From NCBI RefSeq assembly GCF_020034655.1, contig NZ_JAIQDJ010000001.1, forward strand, positions 248,001 through 312,000: a stretch of DNA of 64,000 bases, read 5' to 3'. The stretch comes from Thermomonas beijingensis. Its GTDB lineage: Bacteria; Pseudomonadota; Gammaproteobacteria; Xanthomonadales; Xanthomonadaceae. Position 1 is the stretch's first letter, and each line of letters opens with the position of its first letter. The notes beneath the pieces were generated by a model that ran no database searches, was not told the origin of the DNA, and saw nothing but the letters and a program-made list of their open reading frames with translations. This document shows, piece after piece, positions 20,846-30,840 of the stretch. The position numbers were made by a program, and so were the translations under genes.

Positions 20846-21246
20846 GTTCGGAATACAAAGCGGCTATTGAGGAAGTAAGAGAGCATGGCGCATGGTAGAA
20901 TCAACAGCAGTCCACCTAGCCAAGGCGGAATCTTCGCCATTGATAACAGCGATAGCCCAAGCACATTTACGAGATACACAACAACATACACGCCTAAAAA
21001 TAATGGCAGGTGGCGATAGTTGGTGCTACTGAATACTAGCTTGCCCGTGCTATGGAAGTTGAACAATACACCCAATATCGTAGCTGCGGCAGCAGCTATT
21101 GCGTAGTGCATCCCCAGCCATAGACAGGCAACAAACGCAGCATAGCCGAACGCGGTGTTGATGCCGCCAACCAACAGGAAACGGAAGAAGCGGCGCCTGG
21201 ACCGGATGCGTTCGGGTAGTTGCCGGGTAATACGCTCGAAACTCAC
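20842..21246 (-). CDS. GtrA-like membrane protein (second copy in island)
   Basis: 134 residues with four hydrophobic helices and the GtrA signature FRFLLVGGINTAFGYAAF near the N-terminus and SYFLNSRFVF at the end. GtrA proteins are thought to flip undecaprenyl-phosphate-linked sugars across the inner membrane. It starts with GTG overlapping the upstream stop (GTGA) and its own stop overlaps the GT2 gene, so the three are translationally coupled. Another GtrA-like gene lies at 33879-34322. Confidence 0.85.
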   Translation of the reverse strand: MSFERITRQLPERIRSRRRFFRFLLVGGINTAFGYAAFVACLWLGMHYAIAAAAATILGVLFNFHSTGKLVFSSTNYRHLPLFLGVYVVVYLVNVLGLSLLSMAKIPPWLGGLLLILPCAMLSYFLNSRFVFRT

Positions 21247-22220
21247 ACGCTTCCCGATTCGATTTGTGCGATGAAATCGGCGGTGTCGTTGATCTGGCGT
21301 GCTAGCGGGTGTTCATCGATACCGTGCAGGGCCAGCAGTTGGCGGTAGCGAGCACCATCGCCAACGTAGCGGTCTGCTGGTTCCGCCAGCATGGGGAGGC
21401 GCGCGATGGCGGCATCTGGTGCCACGAACTCTCGCACCATCTGTGCTAGGTCACCTACTTCAACCTCGCATTCACCGGTGGTTTCCACGCAGAGGAAGGG
21501 ATCGGCCTCGGTGGTCAATAGTTGGCCCATAGCGACGCCCAACAGATTGGCCGCGCTTGTGTAGGAACGCACCACAGGATGGCGTGCGTGAATCTGGATG
21601 CGTCCTTGGCGTGCCTGCCGGATGAATGAGGCAAGTGCATAGGAATTCAGCTTGTTGATGTACGGGCCGCTGAGGTTGAACAAGCGCGCAATGAAGGTGC
21701 GTCGCTCAGGTGCTGCTTGGACGAAAGTCTTGAACAGGGCTTCGTCCTCCAGCTTCAGTCGTCCGTAAAACAGGTTTGGATCTTCATCATCAGGCTTCGC
21801 CATTGCTGCATTTACGGCACCGGAGGAGGTAACAAAAACGCGCTCTACACCGACGCTGGCCCCGCCTTCAGCTGCCAAGCGCGACAGCATACGGTTGGTA
21901 TTGATGTACGCATCGGCGGACATCGTTGAAGCTTTTTCACGCGTCAAATAGGCGAAATGAAGCAGCAGTGAAGGCGAGTGCGGTAATGCGGGTAATTCAG
22001 TTAACGGCCGCTGGCTGACTACCGTGCCGTCACGTAGCGACCAAGTGCGTGCCTGGCTTCCAAATGCAGATACACGGGTGTGCCACCGACTACCCAGTGT
22101 ATTGGATAGAAGTTCCAGAGTCGCCTGCCCGAGCCAGCCGCTGGCACCAGTGACGAGAATGCGCCAGTGGCTGCGACGCAACTGCTCGATGAGTGTATAT
22201 GGTAACACTAGTTGAGTCAT
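21243..22220 (-). CDS. NAD-dependent epimerase/dehydratase (extended SDR)
   Basis: 325 residues from the ATG at 22220. The Rossmann motif TGASGWLGQATLELL sits about 25 residues in, the catalytic pair is YGRLK (YxxxK), and a Ser/Thr run VTSSGAVNAA precedes it. This is the extended SDR fold used by nucleotide-sugar epimerases, 4,6-dehydratases and reductases. In context it probably sets a stereocentre or reduces a keto group on the island's modified sugar. 28 bases separate it from the aldolase-like gene upstream; its stop overlaps the GtrA-like gene. Confidence 0.8.
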   Translation of the reverse strand: MTQLVLPYTLIEQLRRSHWRILVTGASGWLGQATLELLSNTLGSRWHTRVSAFGSQARTWSLRDGTVVSQRPLTELPALPHSPSLLLHFAYLTREKASTMSADAYINTNRMLSRLAAEGGASVGVERVFVTSSGAVNAAMAKPDDEDPNLFYGRLKLEDEALFKTFVQAAPERRTFIARLFNLSGPYINKLNSYALASFIRQARQGRIQIHARHPVVRSYTSAANLLGVAMGQLLTTEADPFLCVETTGECEVEVGDLAQMVREFVAPDAAIARLPMLAEPADRYVGDGARYRQLLALHGIDEHPLARQINDTADFIAQIESGSV

Positions 22221-22248
22221 GGACGGCTGCGAGTAACTAGTGAGACCG

Positions 22249-23052
22249 TCATTGTTCGCTCGATAAGACCTTCCAGCGGCTCTCCAACATCTCGATTCTG
22301 CGATCATCTTCTGCGGTGATCAGTGCGTAGTAGTCGCGCTTATTCAATAGCCACAGCAACTCGAAATGAACTGCCTGCAGCAGAGCCTTGTCAATATTTT
22401 CTTTGGCGAGGGCTTCATTGCCAAAAATTACTTTACGCGTCTCGAATCGAGTCAGATAGTTGTCATTGATTCGTTTAAGCATAGGTAATGCATCCATAGA
22501 GACCCCGCCGCCGACCACTAGGTCAATATCAAATTCCTTACAGATGTTGCCGGTTTTAATGCAATATTCGGTCACAGGATCGGTATTGATGGCGTTGCGA
22601 TCCCATCCCATGGAGCCAGAAAAGTCCACTCGACCAAAAACCATTCCGTCTGTTCCATTTGGCGCAGCGGCAAGTCTTGCCATTTCGTTAATATTATTGA
22701 AGGCGGTAATCGTCTCGATATTAAATAAGAAGTCAGTGTATTCCTGCTCGTCTTTGGTGTAGATCTTGTTCTTTGCGTCGATGAACTTGGACAGTGCATA
22801 TGGAGTTTCCACCATCGGTGCGATGATGTACTCAACGCCAAATTGCTTGCTTTCGATCAGGTCACGCACAGCCTCGCAGCCACCAATCTTGAGGCCAACA
22901 TCAAGGTCCGCCTTGCGGGCGATTTCCATCAGGCGTAGTAATTCATCAACACGGGTACCTTCGGCCTCAAACTCAGCTTTCACTGCGACGGCACCAAATT
23001 CATTCCGCAGTAGGCTGAGGATATCGAGCATCTTTTTTTCGTGCTTGTTCAT
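22249..23052 (-). CDS. HpcH/HpaI-type aldolase / citrate lyase family protein
   Basis: 267 residues. The family's barrel and metal-site features are visible: [10 protein letters not shown] (about 78-87), [11 protein letters not shown] with the metal-binding Glu (about 111), and [15 protein letters not shown]. Members use Mg/Mn to add or remove pyruvate or acetyl units on aldehydes. The gene is translationally coupled (ATGA) to the ThDP enzyme upstream. Its DNA is clearly more AT-rich than the flanking pil genes, with many AAT, ATT and GAA codons, a sign of transfer. Within a sugar cluster it could extend a carbon chain with pyruvate; that role is inference. Confidence 0.75.
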   Translation of the reverse strand: MNKHEKKMLDILSLLRNEFGAVAVKAEFEAEGTRVDELLRLMEIARKADLDVGLKIGGCEAVRDLIESKQFGVEYIIAPMVETPYALSKFIDAKNKIYTKDEQEYTDFLFNIETITAFNNINEMARLAAAPNGTDGMVFGRVDFSGSMGWDRNAINTDPVTEYCIKTGNICKEFDIDLVVGGGVSMDALPMLKRINDNYLTRFETRKVIFGNEALAKENIDKALLQAVHFELLWLLNKRDYYALITAEDDRRIEMLESRWKVLSSEQ

Positions 23053-24833
23053 GGGATTTCTCCGCCTTGCTTGGGTAGGTATCTGAGAACTGAATCGAAG
23101 ATATCGGCATCGAGTTCCGGCGTCATCAGGTGGAGCGGGTTGGATTCCATCGTCCCGGAATCGGTGATCCGGCTGGTGATCTTCGGGAAGTATGTCTGAT
23201 CCGGGTCAAGCTTGACCACGAACGCAGCCATGCCAGGCTGGTTGAAACTGGCGGAGAATTCGGCACAGCCCATGTTGCTGGCTTCCAGTGTCATCACCGG
23301 GACCGACCATGCTGCGAACAGTTTTTCCCAGTCCGGTAGGCCCAGTCCGGTGCTGCGATCGCAGCCAACATAGCGGCCCTTGAAATAGTTGCGCTGGGTC
23401 GCACGGATCGAGGCGTAGCCGCCGTCGTCGAACAAAAATATCTTCAGGTTCAGGCCGTTGATTCGGGCGGTGCCGATTTCCTGCAGGTTTTGGGCGAAGC
23501 CGCCGTCACCCTCCACCAACACCACCCGTCCGTCGGGGTTGGCGAATGCAGCCCCGATGGCACCCGACAGGCCGTAACCCATTGATGCCAGTCCCTTGTT
23601 GGTGATCATGATCTGGCCAGCTTTCTGGCGGAAGGCCTGCATCATCACGGTGAAAGCGCCGCCGCTGCTGCAGGGTATGATGGTGTCCTGCGGGTGGCAG
23701 AGCGTGGAGATGTGCTCGACGAAGCAGTAGGGCGAGATATAGCCGTCTGCGGTGTTGTTGATCGCCTCGACAGTAGGCAGGGTGTCACGGACGTGGCGCG
23801 CGTATGCCAACCATTCGGCGTGGTCGCCCAGCTCCATTCGTGCGAGCCTAGCTAGCATGTCGTTGGCATCGATGCATAGGCCTTGGGCGATGCGGGGGTG
23901 CCCCTTCTCCAGTTCGGTGCGATCCAAGTCAACCTGGATCACTTCGCCGCTTGGAACGAACTGGTGCCAGTTGAAACCGGTCTGCTGCATCCCGAGCCGG
24001 CTTCCGAGCGCGACTAGGAGATCTGCCTGCTGCAGCACTATGTTGGCGCTGCGCTGCCCCCAGGTATTGGGCCTGCCCACGTAGACCGGATGGTCGGCAT
24101 CAATGCGGTCGGCAGCATTCCAAGTGGTCGCCAAAGGGATCCCCAGTTCGCCGAAGCGTACCCACAGACCGGCGGCTGTCGCACGGTCGATGCCGCCGCC
24201 GAGCAGCAGCACGGGCCGCGTGGCATGCCGGATGCGGTCGGCGACTTCGGCCAGCACCTGGTCAGTGATGTGTGGCAAAGGGCGCGGTGTGATGGCTGCT
24301 TCATCTGCCGTCACAGGCTCGACCTGCCTCGCCTGTACGTCCAGAGGAATCTCGATGAAGACCGGGCCCTTTCGTCCGTGCCGCGAGGCCTGCACGAGGT
24401 CGACGAATGCTTTCATCCCCAGCGGTTCTTCTAGCAGTACGGACTCGACCGTGATCGGGCGGGTGATGGATACCCCGTCAATTTCCTGAATGCCGCGCTG
24501 CCGCAGTGTGCCGTGCGCTAGGTCGGCGGTCTTGACCTGACCTCCGATCACCAGCAATTCCCGGCTTTCCAGAAAAGCGCCCGCGATCGCTGTCATGATA
24601 TTGGTGAGCCCTGGACCTGCGGTCACTAGGGCGAGTGCCTTCGCGCCACCGCGGCTCGCCTCGTTGAAGTATTCGGCTGCGATGCCAGCGGCAACTTCAT
24701 TGATGACGGGGTGACAGTCGAGGCGTAGGCTAAGACTCTCAATCAGGTGCATGATGTTGCCACCGCCCACGTAGAAGCAATGGGTGTAGCCCAGCGCCAA
24801 AAGCCAGTCTCCGATCTGGTCGCTATATTTCAT
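23049..24833 (-). CDS. Thiamine-diphosphate-dependent acetolactate-synthase-like enzyme (YerE-like role possible)
   Basis: 594 residues, the usual three-domain ThDP fold. The cofactor-activating Glu lies in [11 protein letters not shown] (about residue 45). The ThDP/Mg motif [11 protein letters not shown] starts near residue 433 and closes with FLFDDGGYA, where most family members have NN. It differs from housekeeping IlvB in having no ilvN partner and in sitting in a CDP-sugar operon. The established precedent is YerE of Yersinia, a ThDP flavoenzyme that attaches a two-carbon branch from pyruvate to CDP-4-keto-3,6-dideoxyglucose, exactly the product of the ddh genes upstream. The substrate here is inferred. 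Confidence 0.8.
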   Translation of the reverse strand: MKYSDQIGDWLLALGYTHCFYVGGGNIMHLIESLSLRLDCHPVINEVAAGIAAEYFNEASRGGAKALALVTAGPGLTNIMTAIAGAFLESRELLVIGGQVKTADLAHGTLRQRGIQEIDGVSITRPITVESVLLEEPLGMKAFVDLVQASRHGRKGPVFIEIPLDVQARQVEPVTADEAAITPRPLPHITDQVLAEVADRIRHATRPVLLLGGGIDRATAAGLWVRFGELGIPLATTWNAADRIDADHPVYVGRPNTWGQRSANIVLQQADLLVALGSRLGMQQTGFNWHQFVPSGEVIQVDLDRTELEKGHPRIAQGLCIDANDMLARLARMELGDHAEWLAYARHVRDTLPTVEAINNTADGYISPYCFVEHISTLCHPQDTIIPCSSGGAFTVMMQAFRQKAGQIMITNKGLASMGYGLSGAIGAAFANPDGRVVLVEGDGGFAQNLQEIGTARINGLNLKIFLFDDGGYASIRATQRNYFKGRYVGCDRSTGLGLPDWEKLFAAWSVPVMTLEASNMGCAEFSASFNQPGMAAFVVKLDPDQTYFPKITSRITDSGTMESNPLHLMTPELDADIFDSVLRYLPKQGGEIP

Positions 24834-25917
24834 CTAATTCTCTTTCCATCGCGGCGAAGGCATGGTGCAGTGTCCTTTCGATCGCCGCCGTACGTGGTGT
24901 CAAGTGGCGGACTAGGGCACCGTCCGCATCGTAGGCGATGACGACATAGTGTTCCGCCGTGTGTTTCTTGTCGGAGTCGAAGTGTCGCAGTAGGTCGTCA
25001 GCGGGGATCCTTGCCAGTTCGGCATCCAACCCCGGTACCTGCGCAAGCAACCAGCGTAAATGTGCACGTAGCTTGGAGGCGCGCGCGCAGGATCGGTCGA
25101 CCAGCCCCTGTGCTTCGGAGAATGAAAAGCTGGCCAGCATGCCGAGACCCACCGCGATGCCGTGGCTGATACGGTAGCCGCTCGCACCTTCAAGCGCATG
25201 CCCGAAGGTGTGGCCGAAGTTGAGCAGCAGGCGGATGCCGGTATCGAATTCGTCTTCCTCAATGAAAACCTTCTTGGTGGCGAGGGTCAGGGCGATGACT
25301 TTTACTACGTGGGCAGGGTCACGCAGCAGGTCCCCGGCGTCGGCGAGAGCAAGGTATCTGTCGAAGGCATTGTCGGTGCTGGCGTAGCAGATCTTCACCG
25401 CTTCGCAGAGGCCTTCAATCATCTGTGCAGAGGACAGCGTTGAGCAGAAATCCGTGTCCACCCAGATCGTGTCCGGAGGATAGAAATTGCCGGCGATGTT
25501 CTTGTAGGAGCCGACGTTGATCGAGGACTTGCCGCCGACACACGAGTCGACCATCCCGAGCAGAGTGGTCGGTACGTAATCCCAGCCGATCCCACGCATG
25601 TAGCAGGACGCTGCGAATGTGGCGACGTCCTGGATGATTCCGCCACCGACCGCGATGACCCGCGCGGAGCGTGTGGTGCCACGCTTGCGCAACTGCTCGA
25701 TCAGCACGCCGATAGTATCAAGCGTCTTGAACTCTTCGCGTGCCTGGATGAGGATGCTGGCCTCGCGCTCAAGCCAAGGGTAATAGGTCGGCAGGACTTC
25801 GTCACAAATCAGTATCGCGCGGGAGCCCTCCACATGTGGGCGCACGATTCCGGTGCCGGCCAAGACGTGGTATGACTTCGCGCTAGAGTGAATGTCGAAC
25901 TCAAATGATCCTGACAT
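24823..25917 (-). CDS. 3-dehydroquinate-synthase-like sugar-phosphate cyclase
   Basis: 364 residues. The NAD-binding GGGIIQDVATFAASCYMRG, PTTLLGMVDSCVGGKSSIN and the zinc ligands in GLCEAVK (Glu), NFGHTFGHALE (His) and ISHGIAVGLGM (His) are all present, so catalysis looks possible. Family-diagnostic positions differ: the HGEAV motif of AroB reads HGIAV, and the AroB NHPxGKN loop reads NVGSYKN. The location in a CDP-sugar operon also argues against shikimate synthesis. Relatives in this superfamily make carbocycles from sugar phosphates. It overlaps the SDR upstream by 17 bases and the ThDP gene downstream by 11. Confidence 0.78.
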   Translation of the reverse strand: MSGSFEFDIHSSAKSYHVLAGTGIVRPHVEGSRAILICDEVLPTYYPWLEREASILIQAREEFKTLDTIGVLIEQLRKRGTTRSARVIAVGGGIIQDVATFAASCYMRGIGWDYVPTTLLGMVDSCVGGKSSINVGSYKNIAGNFYPPDTIWVDTDFCSTLSSAQMIEGLCEAVKICYASTDNAFDRYLALADAGDLLRDPAHVVKVIALTLATKKVFIEEDEFDTGIRLLLNFGHTFGHALEGASGYRISHGIAVGLGMLASFSFSEAQGLVDRSCARASKLRAHLRWLLAQVPGLDAELARIPADDLLRHFDSDKKHTAEHYVVIAYDADGALVRHLTPRTAAIERTLHHAFAAMERELDEI

Positions 25918-26626
25918 GCGTGTAACCGAGGTCGACGTTGAGGAATTGACCAGTAGTACCGGTATTGCGGAACGAGGCTAGGCCATAAACGGCTGCAGCG
26001 ACATCATCAAGGGTGGCGAGGCGACCGAAGCGGGTGGAGGCCTCCACATTGCGAATCTGGCTCTCGCTCAGGTTTGCCCGGGTCATCGGGGTTTCGAGAA
26101 CCCCAGGCAGAACCGCATTGACAAGATGACCGTCGCGGCCTAGATCGTTGGCAAGGGAGAGAATCAGGCCTTGGACCGCAGCCTTACTGACGCAATAGGA
26201 CAGCTTGTCCTGACGCGCTTGGTTCTGCCAGATTGAGCTGATGACGCAAAGACGCGAAGGCTTTGTCAGTGCGTCCCGGGTCAGCAGGTGATTGAGCGAT
26301 ACCAGGATTGACAGGACATTGGCCCGATAAATCGATTGGTGGGTGCTGGCATTGAACTGGAAAATGTTGTCGTTACAGTTCGCTCCGTGTGCCCAGCATA
26401 CGGCATCGAAGGGACCGGCTGCAGCGACCGCAGCCTCGCCGGCGGGATCGTCATCTAGCGGATTCCATGCCAAGAATGAGCCAGAAGGTGCGTAGTTTGT
26501 GTCGCGGGTGATACGCACAACCTGCCACCCTTGCTCAGCATAATGTCTGTCGACCGCACCCCCGATGGCACCGGATGCGCCGAACAACAGCAATCGTCCA
26601 GTGCCTGCCGAATCCATTGTCGCCAT
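25901..26626 (-). CDS. Short-chain dehydrogenase/reductase
   Basis: 241 residues. Classical SDR: cofactor loop FGASGAIGGAVDRHY near the N-terminus, catalytic Ser in VISSIWQ, and YCVSK as the YxxxK pair, followed by NAVLPGVLETPMTR. It begins on the last base of the ddhC stop (TAATG), with a second ATG 9 bases on. In yersiniose synthesis a reductase (YerF) reduces the newly added two-carbon branch; this gene is a candidate for a similar keto-reduction here, by position only. Confidence 0.82.
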   Translation of the reverse strand: MATMDSAGTGRLLLFGASGAIGGAVDRHYAEQGWQVVRITRDTNYAPSGSFLAWNPLDDDPAGEAAVAAAGPFDAVCWAHGANCNDNIFQFNASTHQSIYRANVLSILVSLNHLLTRDALTKPSRLCVISSIWQNQARQDKLSYCVSKAAVQGLILSLANDLGRDGHLVNAVLPGVLETPMTRANLSESQIRNVEASTRFGRLATLDDVAAAVYGLASFRNTGTTGQFLNVDLGYTHVRII

Positions 26627-27975
26627 TAGAAACCCAGCCCCAAGAATTCTTCCAGCTTGCCTGCAACATAATCGAGCTGTGCTTCCCCAAGCCCCGGATA
26701 TACGCCAAGCCAGAATGTTTGTTCCATCACAATATCGGTGTTGACCAAATCCCCACTTACGCGGTAGTTGCGGCCGGCCATATAGGGCTGGCGGGTCAGG
26801 TTGCCGGCAAACAGCAGTCGTGTGCCGATGTTGTGCTGGTTGAGGTAGTTAAGCAGGTCAACGCGCCGGATGCCGGAGTTGGGGCGCAGCGTCACCGGGA
26901 AGCCGAACCAGGAAGGATTAGAGTTGAACGTTGCTTCCGGCAGCATCAAGAACTCGGAGCAATTTTGCAGGCGATCATGCAGATAGGCAAAGTTGGCGCG
27001 ACGGCTAGCGATAAACCCTTCCAGTCGATCCATTTGCGCCAGCGCACATGCAGCCTGCATGTCGGTGATCTTGAGGTTGTAGCCCAGATGGCTATAGGTG
27101 TATTTGTGATCGTAGCCATCGGGTAGGCTCCCGCCGAGTTCACGACAGCTCCAGCCAAAACGCTTGCAGCAGGTGTTGTCCTTGCCTGGCGCGCAATAGC
27201 AATCGCGGCCCCAGTCACGAAAGGATTCAGCGATGAGCTTGAGTTCAGGATTGTTGGTAAAGACCGCACCACCTTCACCCATGGTGATGTGGTGGGCCGG
27301 ATAAAAACTTAGGGTGGCAATATCGCCGAATGTGCCCACCATCTGGTCGTTGTATGAGGCCCCCAGTGCATCACAACAGTCTTCGATCAGCCATAGTCCA
27401 TGCTTCTTGCATAACGCCGTGACGGCATCCAAATTGAATGGATTACCCAGGGTGTGCGCCAGCATCACGGCTTTGGTTTTTGGTGAAATGGCCGCTTCCA
27501 GCTGGCTGGCATCTACATTATGGGTGGCAAGATCAACATCCACGAATACAGGGACAGCGCCGAATTGCACGATGGGATTGACCGTGGTCGGGAAGCCGGC
27601 AGCCACGCCAATGACTTCATCGCCAGGTTTGATCGCACGTTCACCGAGGCGCGGACTGGTCAATGTGGAAAACGCAACAAGGTTGGCGGAAGAGCCGGAA
27701 TTCACGGTGATTGCGTGTTTTACGCCTAGATAGTTGGCTAGGCATTCTTCGAACTGGGTATTGAAACGCCCGGTGGTCAGCCAGCCATCCAATGATGCCT
27801 CCACCATCAATTGCAATTCTTTTCCACCAATGACCTTGCCCGACACCGGCACGGCACTAAGCCCAGGGATGAAGGGTTTTGGTGTATGGGCGATGTCAGC
27901 ATAGCGAGCCACCAGCGCAAGGATCTGGTCACGTAGCTGCTCTGCAGAGGAGGGGGTAGAAAGATCAGTGGTCAT
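26626..27975 (-). CDS. ddhC: CDP-4-keto-6-deoxyglucose 3-dehydrase (E1)
   Basis: 449 residues from the ATG at 27975, which overlaps the ddhB stop (ATGA). Aspartate-aminotransferase fold with PMP in place of an internal aldimine: the usual Lys is His in [17 protein letters not shown], the hallmark of the 3-dehydrases RfbH/DdhC and ColD. A cysteine cluster [16 protein letters not shown] supplies the iron-sulfur ligands of the E1-type enzyme. With DdhD it removes the 3-hydroxyl to give CDP-4-keto-3,6-dideoxyglucose. Also called rfbH. Confidence 0.93.
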   Translation of the reverse strand: MTTDLSTPSSAEQLRDQILALVARYADIAHTPKPFIPGLSAVPVSGKVIGGKELQLMVEASLDGWLTTGRFNTQFEECLANYLGVKHAITVNSGSSANLVAFSTLTSPRLGERAIKPGDEVIGVAAGFPTTVNPIVQFGAVPVFVDVDLATHNVDASQLEAAISPKTKAVMLAHTLGNPFNLDAVTALCKKHGLWLIEDCCDALGASYNDQMVGTFGDIATLSFYPAHHITMGEGGAVFTNNPELKLIAESFRDWGRDCYCAPGKDNTCCKRFGWSCRELGGSLPDGYDHKYTYSHLGYNLKITDMQAACALAQMDRLEGFIASRRANFAYLHDRLQNCSEFLMLPEATFNSNPSWFGFPVTLRPNSGIRRVDLLNYLNQHNIGTRLLFAGNLTRQPYMAGRNYRVSGDLVNTDIVMEQTFWLGVYPGLGEAQLDYVAGKLEEFLGLGF

Positions 27976-29042
27976 GGTGGGTGACGATAGCCAGAGATTT
28001 GCTGCATGCACAGAATGCGCATGTTTTCGCCATTGCGCCATGCTTTATGCCAATGAACTACATGGGCAAGCGCTTCTTGCAGTGACCAGCGGGGCTGCCA
28101 GCCCAATTGTTGCCGCGCTTTGGAGATGTCCAACTTCAAGAAACTGGCTTCGTGTGGGTGTTCGCCGGGTTGCATCTGCCAGTTGGCATCCCCCCCCCAG
28201 GTTGCGCATAGTTGCTCCACGATCCACTGCACTGGGCGGGCATCGTCATCATTGGGGCCAAAGTTCCAGCCTTCTGCATAGGGTTGCCCTTGGGTGTACA
28301 AGCGTTCTGCCAATTGCAAATAGCCACTGAGCGGTTCCAGTACATGCTGCCAGGGACGAATGGCGTGCGGGTTGCGGATAAGTACGGCAGTTCCGTGCTC
28401 TAGCGCCCGTAAGATGTCTGGCAGCAGACGATCCTGGGCCCAGTCACCACCACCGATGACATTGCCGGCACGGGCGGTGGCCAGTGCAATACCGGCTTCC
28501 TTCAAGAACGAGTTGCGATAAGCACTACTGACCAGTTCCGCGCAACCCTTGCTGCTGGAGTATGGATCATGCCCACCCATCGGGTCTGATTCACGGTAGC
28601 CCCACACCCACTCTTGGTTTTCGTAGCACTTGTCGGTGGTGATGTTGACGATGGCACGTACCGAGCCTGCCTGACGTGCAGCTTCCAACACATGCACCGT
28701 GCCCATCACATTGGTTGCGTAGGTCTCCAACGGTTGCTGGTAGGAGGCGCGGACCAGTGGTTGTGCCGCCAAATGAAACACGATTTGCGGTTGAAGCTGC
28801 GCAAACAATGGCGCGATGGATGCGTAGTCCCGAATGTCGGCGATGTGGTGCGACATGCCTTGTCCAACATCGGCGACATTGAATAACGATGGCGCGCTGG
28901 GTGGTGGCAGGGCTATGCCAGCAACATCTGCCCCCATGGATTGCAACCACAGGCTCAACCATCCGCCTTTGAAGCCGGTATGCCCTGTCAACAGAACGCG
29001 CTTATCCCTCCAGAAATCGGGTGAGATGTTGGATGTACCCAT
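27972..29042 (-). CDS. ddhB: CDP-glucose 4,6-dehydratase
   Basis: 356 residues. Extended SDR with [15 protein letters not shown] at the N-terminus (about 20-34), [17 protein letters not shown] and the active-site YSSSK. It converts CDP-glucose to CDP-4-keto-6-deoxyglucose. The ATG at 29042 shares its A with the ddhA stop; TTG 29051 is an alternative. A run of nine G (coding strand; 28190-28198) encodes the TWGGD stretch near residue 283 and is a possible slippage site. Also called rfbG. Confidence 0.93.
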   Translation of the reverse strand: MGTSNISPDFWRDKRVLLTGHTGFKGGWLSLWLQSMGADVAGIALPPPSAPSLFNVADVGQGMSHHIADIRDYASIAPLFAQLQPQIVFHLAAQPLVRASYQQPLETYATNVMGTVHVLEAARQAGSVRAIVNITTDKCYENQEWVWGYRESDPMGGHDPYSSSKGCAELVSSAYRNSFLKEAGIALATARAGNVIGGGDWAQDRLLPDILRALEHGTAVLIRNPHAIRPWQHVLEPLSGYLQLAERLYTQGQPYAEGWNFGPNDDDARPVQWIVEQLCATWGGDANWQMQPGEHPHEASFLKLDISKARQQLGWQPRWSLQEALAHVVHWHKAWRNGENMRILCMQQISGYRHPP

Positions 29043-29815
29043 CACGGCCAACGCTTCCAGGGGGCATTGCCGCTGGCCCAGAGCTCTTCCAGATTCGCTT
29101 TGTCGCGCAGTGTGTCCATGGGTTGCCAGAAGCCATGGTGTTCGAAGGCCATGAGCTCGCCTTCATTCGCCAATGTTTGCAGCGGTGCTTGCTCCCAGAT
29201 TGTGCCGTCATCTTGCAGATAGTCCAGCACACGTGGCGAGAGCACGAAGAAGCCGCCATTGATCATGCCACCATCACCGCGCGGTTTTTCTTGAAAGCTA
29301 TCGACTCGACCGTCCTGCATGGACAGTGCGCCAAACCGGCCGGGTGGAATGGTGGCGGTCACCGTGGCGGCTTTGCCATGCGCCTTGTGGAACGCGATGC
29401 AGGCACCGATGTCGATATCGCCCACACCGTCGCCATAGGTCAAACAAAACGCATCATCGTCCCTCAGATAGTCCGCTACGCGCCGCAGGCGACCACCGGT
29501 TTGCGAGTGATCCCCGGTATCCACGAGCGTTACCTTCCACGGCTCTGAGCGACGCTCATGGACGTGCATGCTGTTGGCTTGCATGTCGAAGGTGACATCC
29601 GACATATGCAGAAAATAATTGGCGAAGTATTCCTTGATGATGTAGCCCTTGTAGCCGCAGCAGATAATGAACTCATTGATGCCGTGACTGGAGTAGATCT
29701 TCATGATATGCCAGAGGATTGGCATGCCGCCGATCTCCACCATGGGTTTGGGGCGCACGGTAGTTTCTTCACTCAAGCGCGTGCCCAACCCACCTGCGAG
29801 AATCACTGCTTTCAT
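29042..29815 (-). CDS. ddhA: Glucose-1-phosphate cytidylyltransferase
   Basis: 257 residues from the ATG at 29815 ([14 protein letters not shown]). Nucleotidyltransferase fold with [23 protein letters not shown] and the metal-site [10 protein letters not shown]. It makes CDP-glucose from CTP and glucose-1-phosphate and so starts the CDP-sugar branch. A single base separates it from the ddhD stop, and it is coupled to ddhB downstream (TGATG). Also called rfbF. Confidence 0.94.
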   Translation of the reverse strand: MKAVILAGGLGTRLSEETTVRPKPMVEIGGMPILWHIMKIYSSHGINEFIICCGYKGYIIKEYFANYFLHMSDVTFDMQANSMHVHERRSEPWKVTLVDTGDHSQTGGRLRRVADYLRDDDAFCLTYGDGVGDIDIGACIAFHKAHGKAATVTATIPPGRFGALSMQDGRVDSFQEKPRGDGGMINGGFFVLSPRVLDYLQDDGTIWEQAPLQTLANEGELMAFEHHGFWQPMDTLRDKANLEELWASGNAPWKRWP

Positions 29816-29816
29816 G

Positions 29817-30830
29817 TCATTTGGCCTCGCTGGGGGTTGGTGCGGCGGAGCACACAAAGGCATCCGAATAAAACTGATCGGCAGGAAGCCCCGCACGCAG
29901 CAGCGCTGCCTTGGCAGTATGGATCATCGCGTCGGAGCCGCAAGCATAGACAGCAGCATTGGTGAAATCAGGTTGCATCGCCAACAGGACATCCTGTACA
30001 TGGCCGCGTGCGCCTTGCCAAGCATCGTCAGCGCGCGAGAGTACGGGGATAAATCGAGCGGTGGGTATCAAGGCATGTACATCGAAATAAAGATCTTCTT
30101 GCCTACGCCCCCCCCATAGCACCGTGACAGATTCTGGCTGTTGCTCTGAAGGTAGAGTTGTCAAAGCTACAAGCATTGCCTTGACTGGAGCAATTCCGGT
30201 GCCGGTGGCAAGGAAAAATAGCTGCATACCACTACAGGCGCGCAAGATGAACGTGCCCAAAGGGCCGTGTAAGCGCAAAACGTCCTCCGGTTTTGCATCT
30301 GCAAACCAATATCGCGTCATTTCTCCGTCTTGCATGGCGCGAACATGCAGTTCTAGCGTGTTGTTTGGCAAACGGGGATTGGCAATCGAATAGCTGCGGC
30401 GTAGACCATGCTTGCCGATGACGTCGATGTATTGCCCAGGCAAGAACTCGAAGGCGCTGCTGGGAGGTAGTCGCAGTTGGATGCCAACAACATCGGGGGC
30501 TAAACGCTGCAGTGAGTTGATTTTACAGGGCAGTGTGCGCGGAGGAGGAAGTGTGAGATCACCTAGGTCAAGTACTCCGATGCGCAGATCAGTGTCCGCA
30601 GTGCGTGCACAGCTAAGAATCCACCCGTCTGCTTTTTCTTGCTCGGTTAGAGCCAGCTCGGGAAGTAGGGCGTGCGTGCTGCCCGTCATTACTTTGCACC
30701 GGCACGTGCCGCAGCGGCCAGTCTTGCAGCTGTATGGGAGTTGCAGGGATGCGGTATTGGCGGCGTCAAGCAAGGTAATGCCGGTGTTGGCATCAAAGCG
30801 AAAATTTGTAGTGGTGGTAATAACCGGCAT
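29817..30830 (-). CDS. ddhD: CDP-6-deoxy-delta-3,4-glucoseen reductase (E3, 2Fe-2S flavoprotein)
   Basis: 337 residues from the ATG at 30830 ([12 protein letters not shown]). Plant-type ferredoxin domain first, with ligands in [11 protein letters not shown] (about 36-46) and a fourth Cys in SCART; then an FAD domain (RRSYSIANP) and an NAD domain ([13 protein letters not shown], ending YACGSDAMI). It passes electrons from NADH to DdhC for C-3 deoxygenation. A run of eight G (30108-30115 as C on the + strand) falls in the LWGGRR codons. 10 bases separate it from the membrane-protein gene upstream. Also called ascD/rfbI. Confidence 0.92.
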   Translation of the reverse strand: MPVITTTTNFRFDANTGITLLDAANTASLQLPYSCKTGRCGTCRCKVMTGSTHALLPELALTEQEKADGWILSCARTADTDLRIGVLDLGDLTLPPPRTLPCKINSLQRLAPDVVGIQLRLPPSSAFEFLPGQYIDVIGKHGLRRSYSIANPRLPNNTLELHVRAMQDGEMTRYWFADAKPEDVLRLHGPLGTFILRACSGMQLFFLATGTGIAPVKAMLVALTTLPSEQQPESVTVLWGGRRQEDLYFDVHALIPTARFIPVLSRADDAWQGARGHVQDVLLAMQPDFTNAAVYACGSDAMIHTAKAALLRAGLPADQFYSDAFVCSAAPTPSEAK

Positions 30831-30840
30831 ATGATCAACT

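Noticed and set aside
24823-25917. Housekeeping aroB
   Set aside because: Altered HGEAV and NHP motifs and its place inside a CDP-sugar operon argue for another substrate; not fully excluded.
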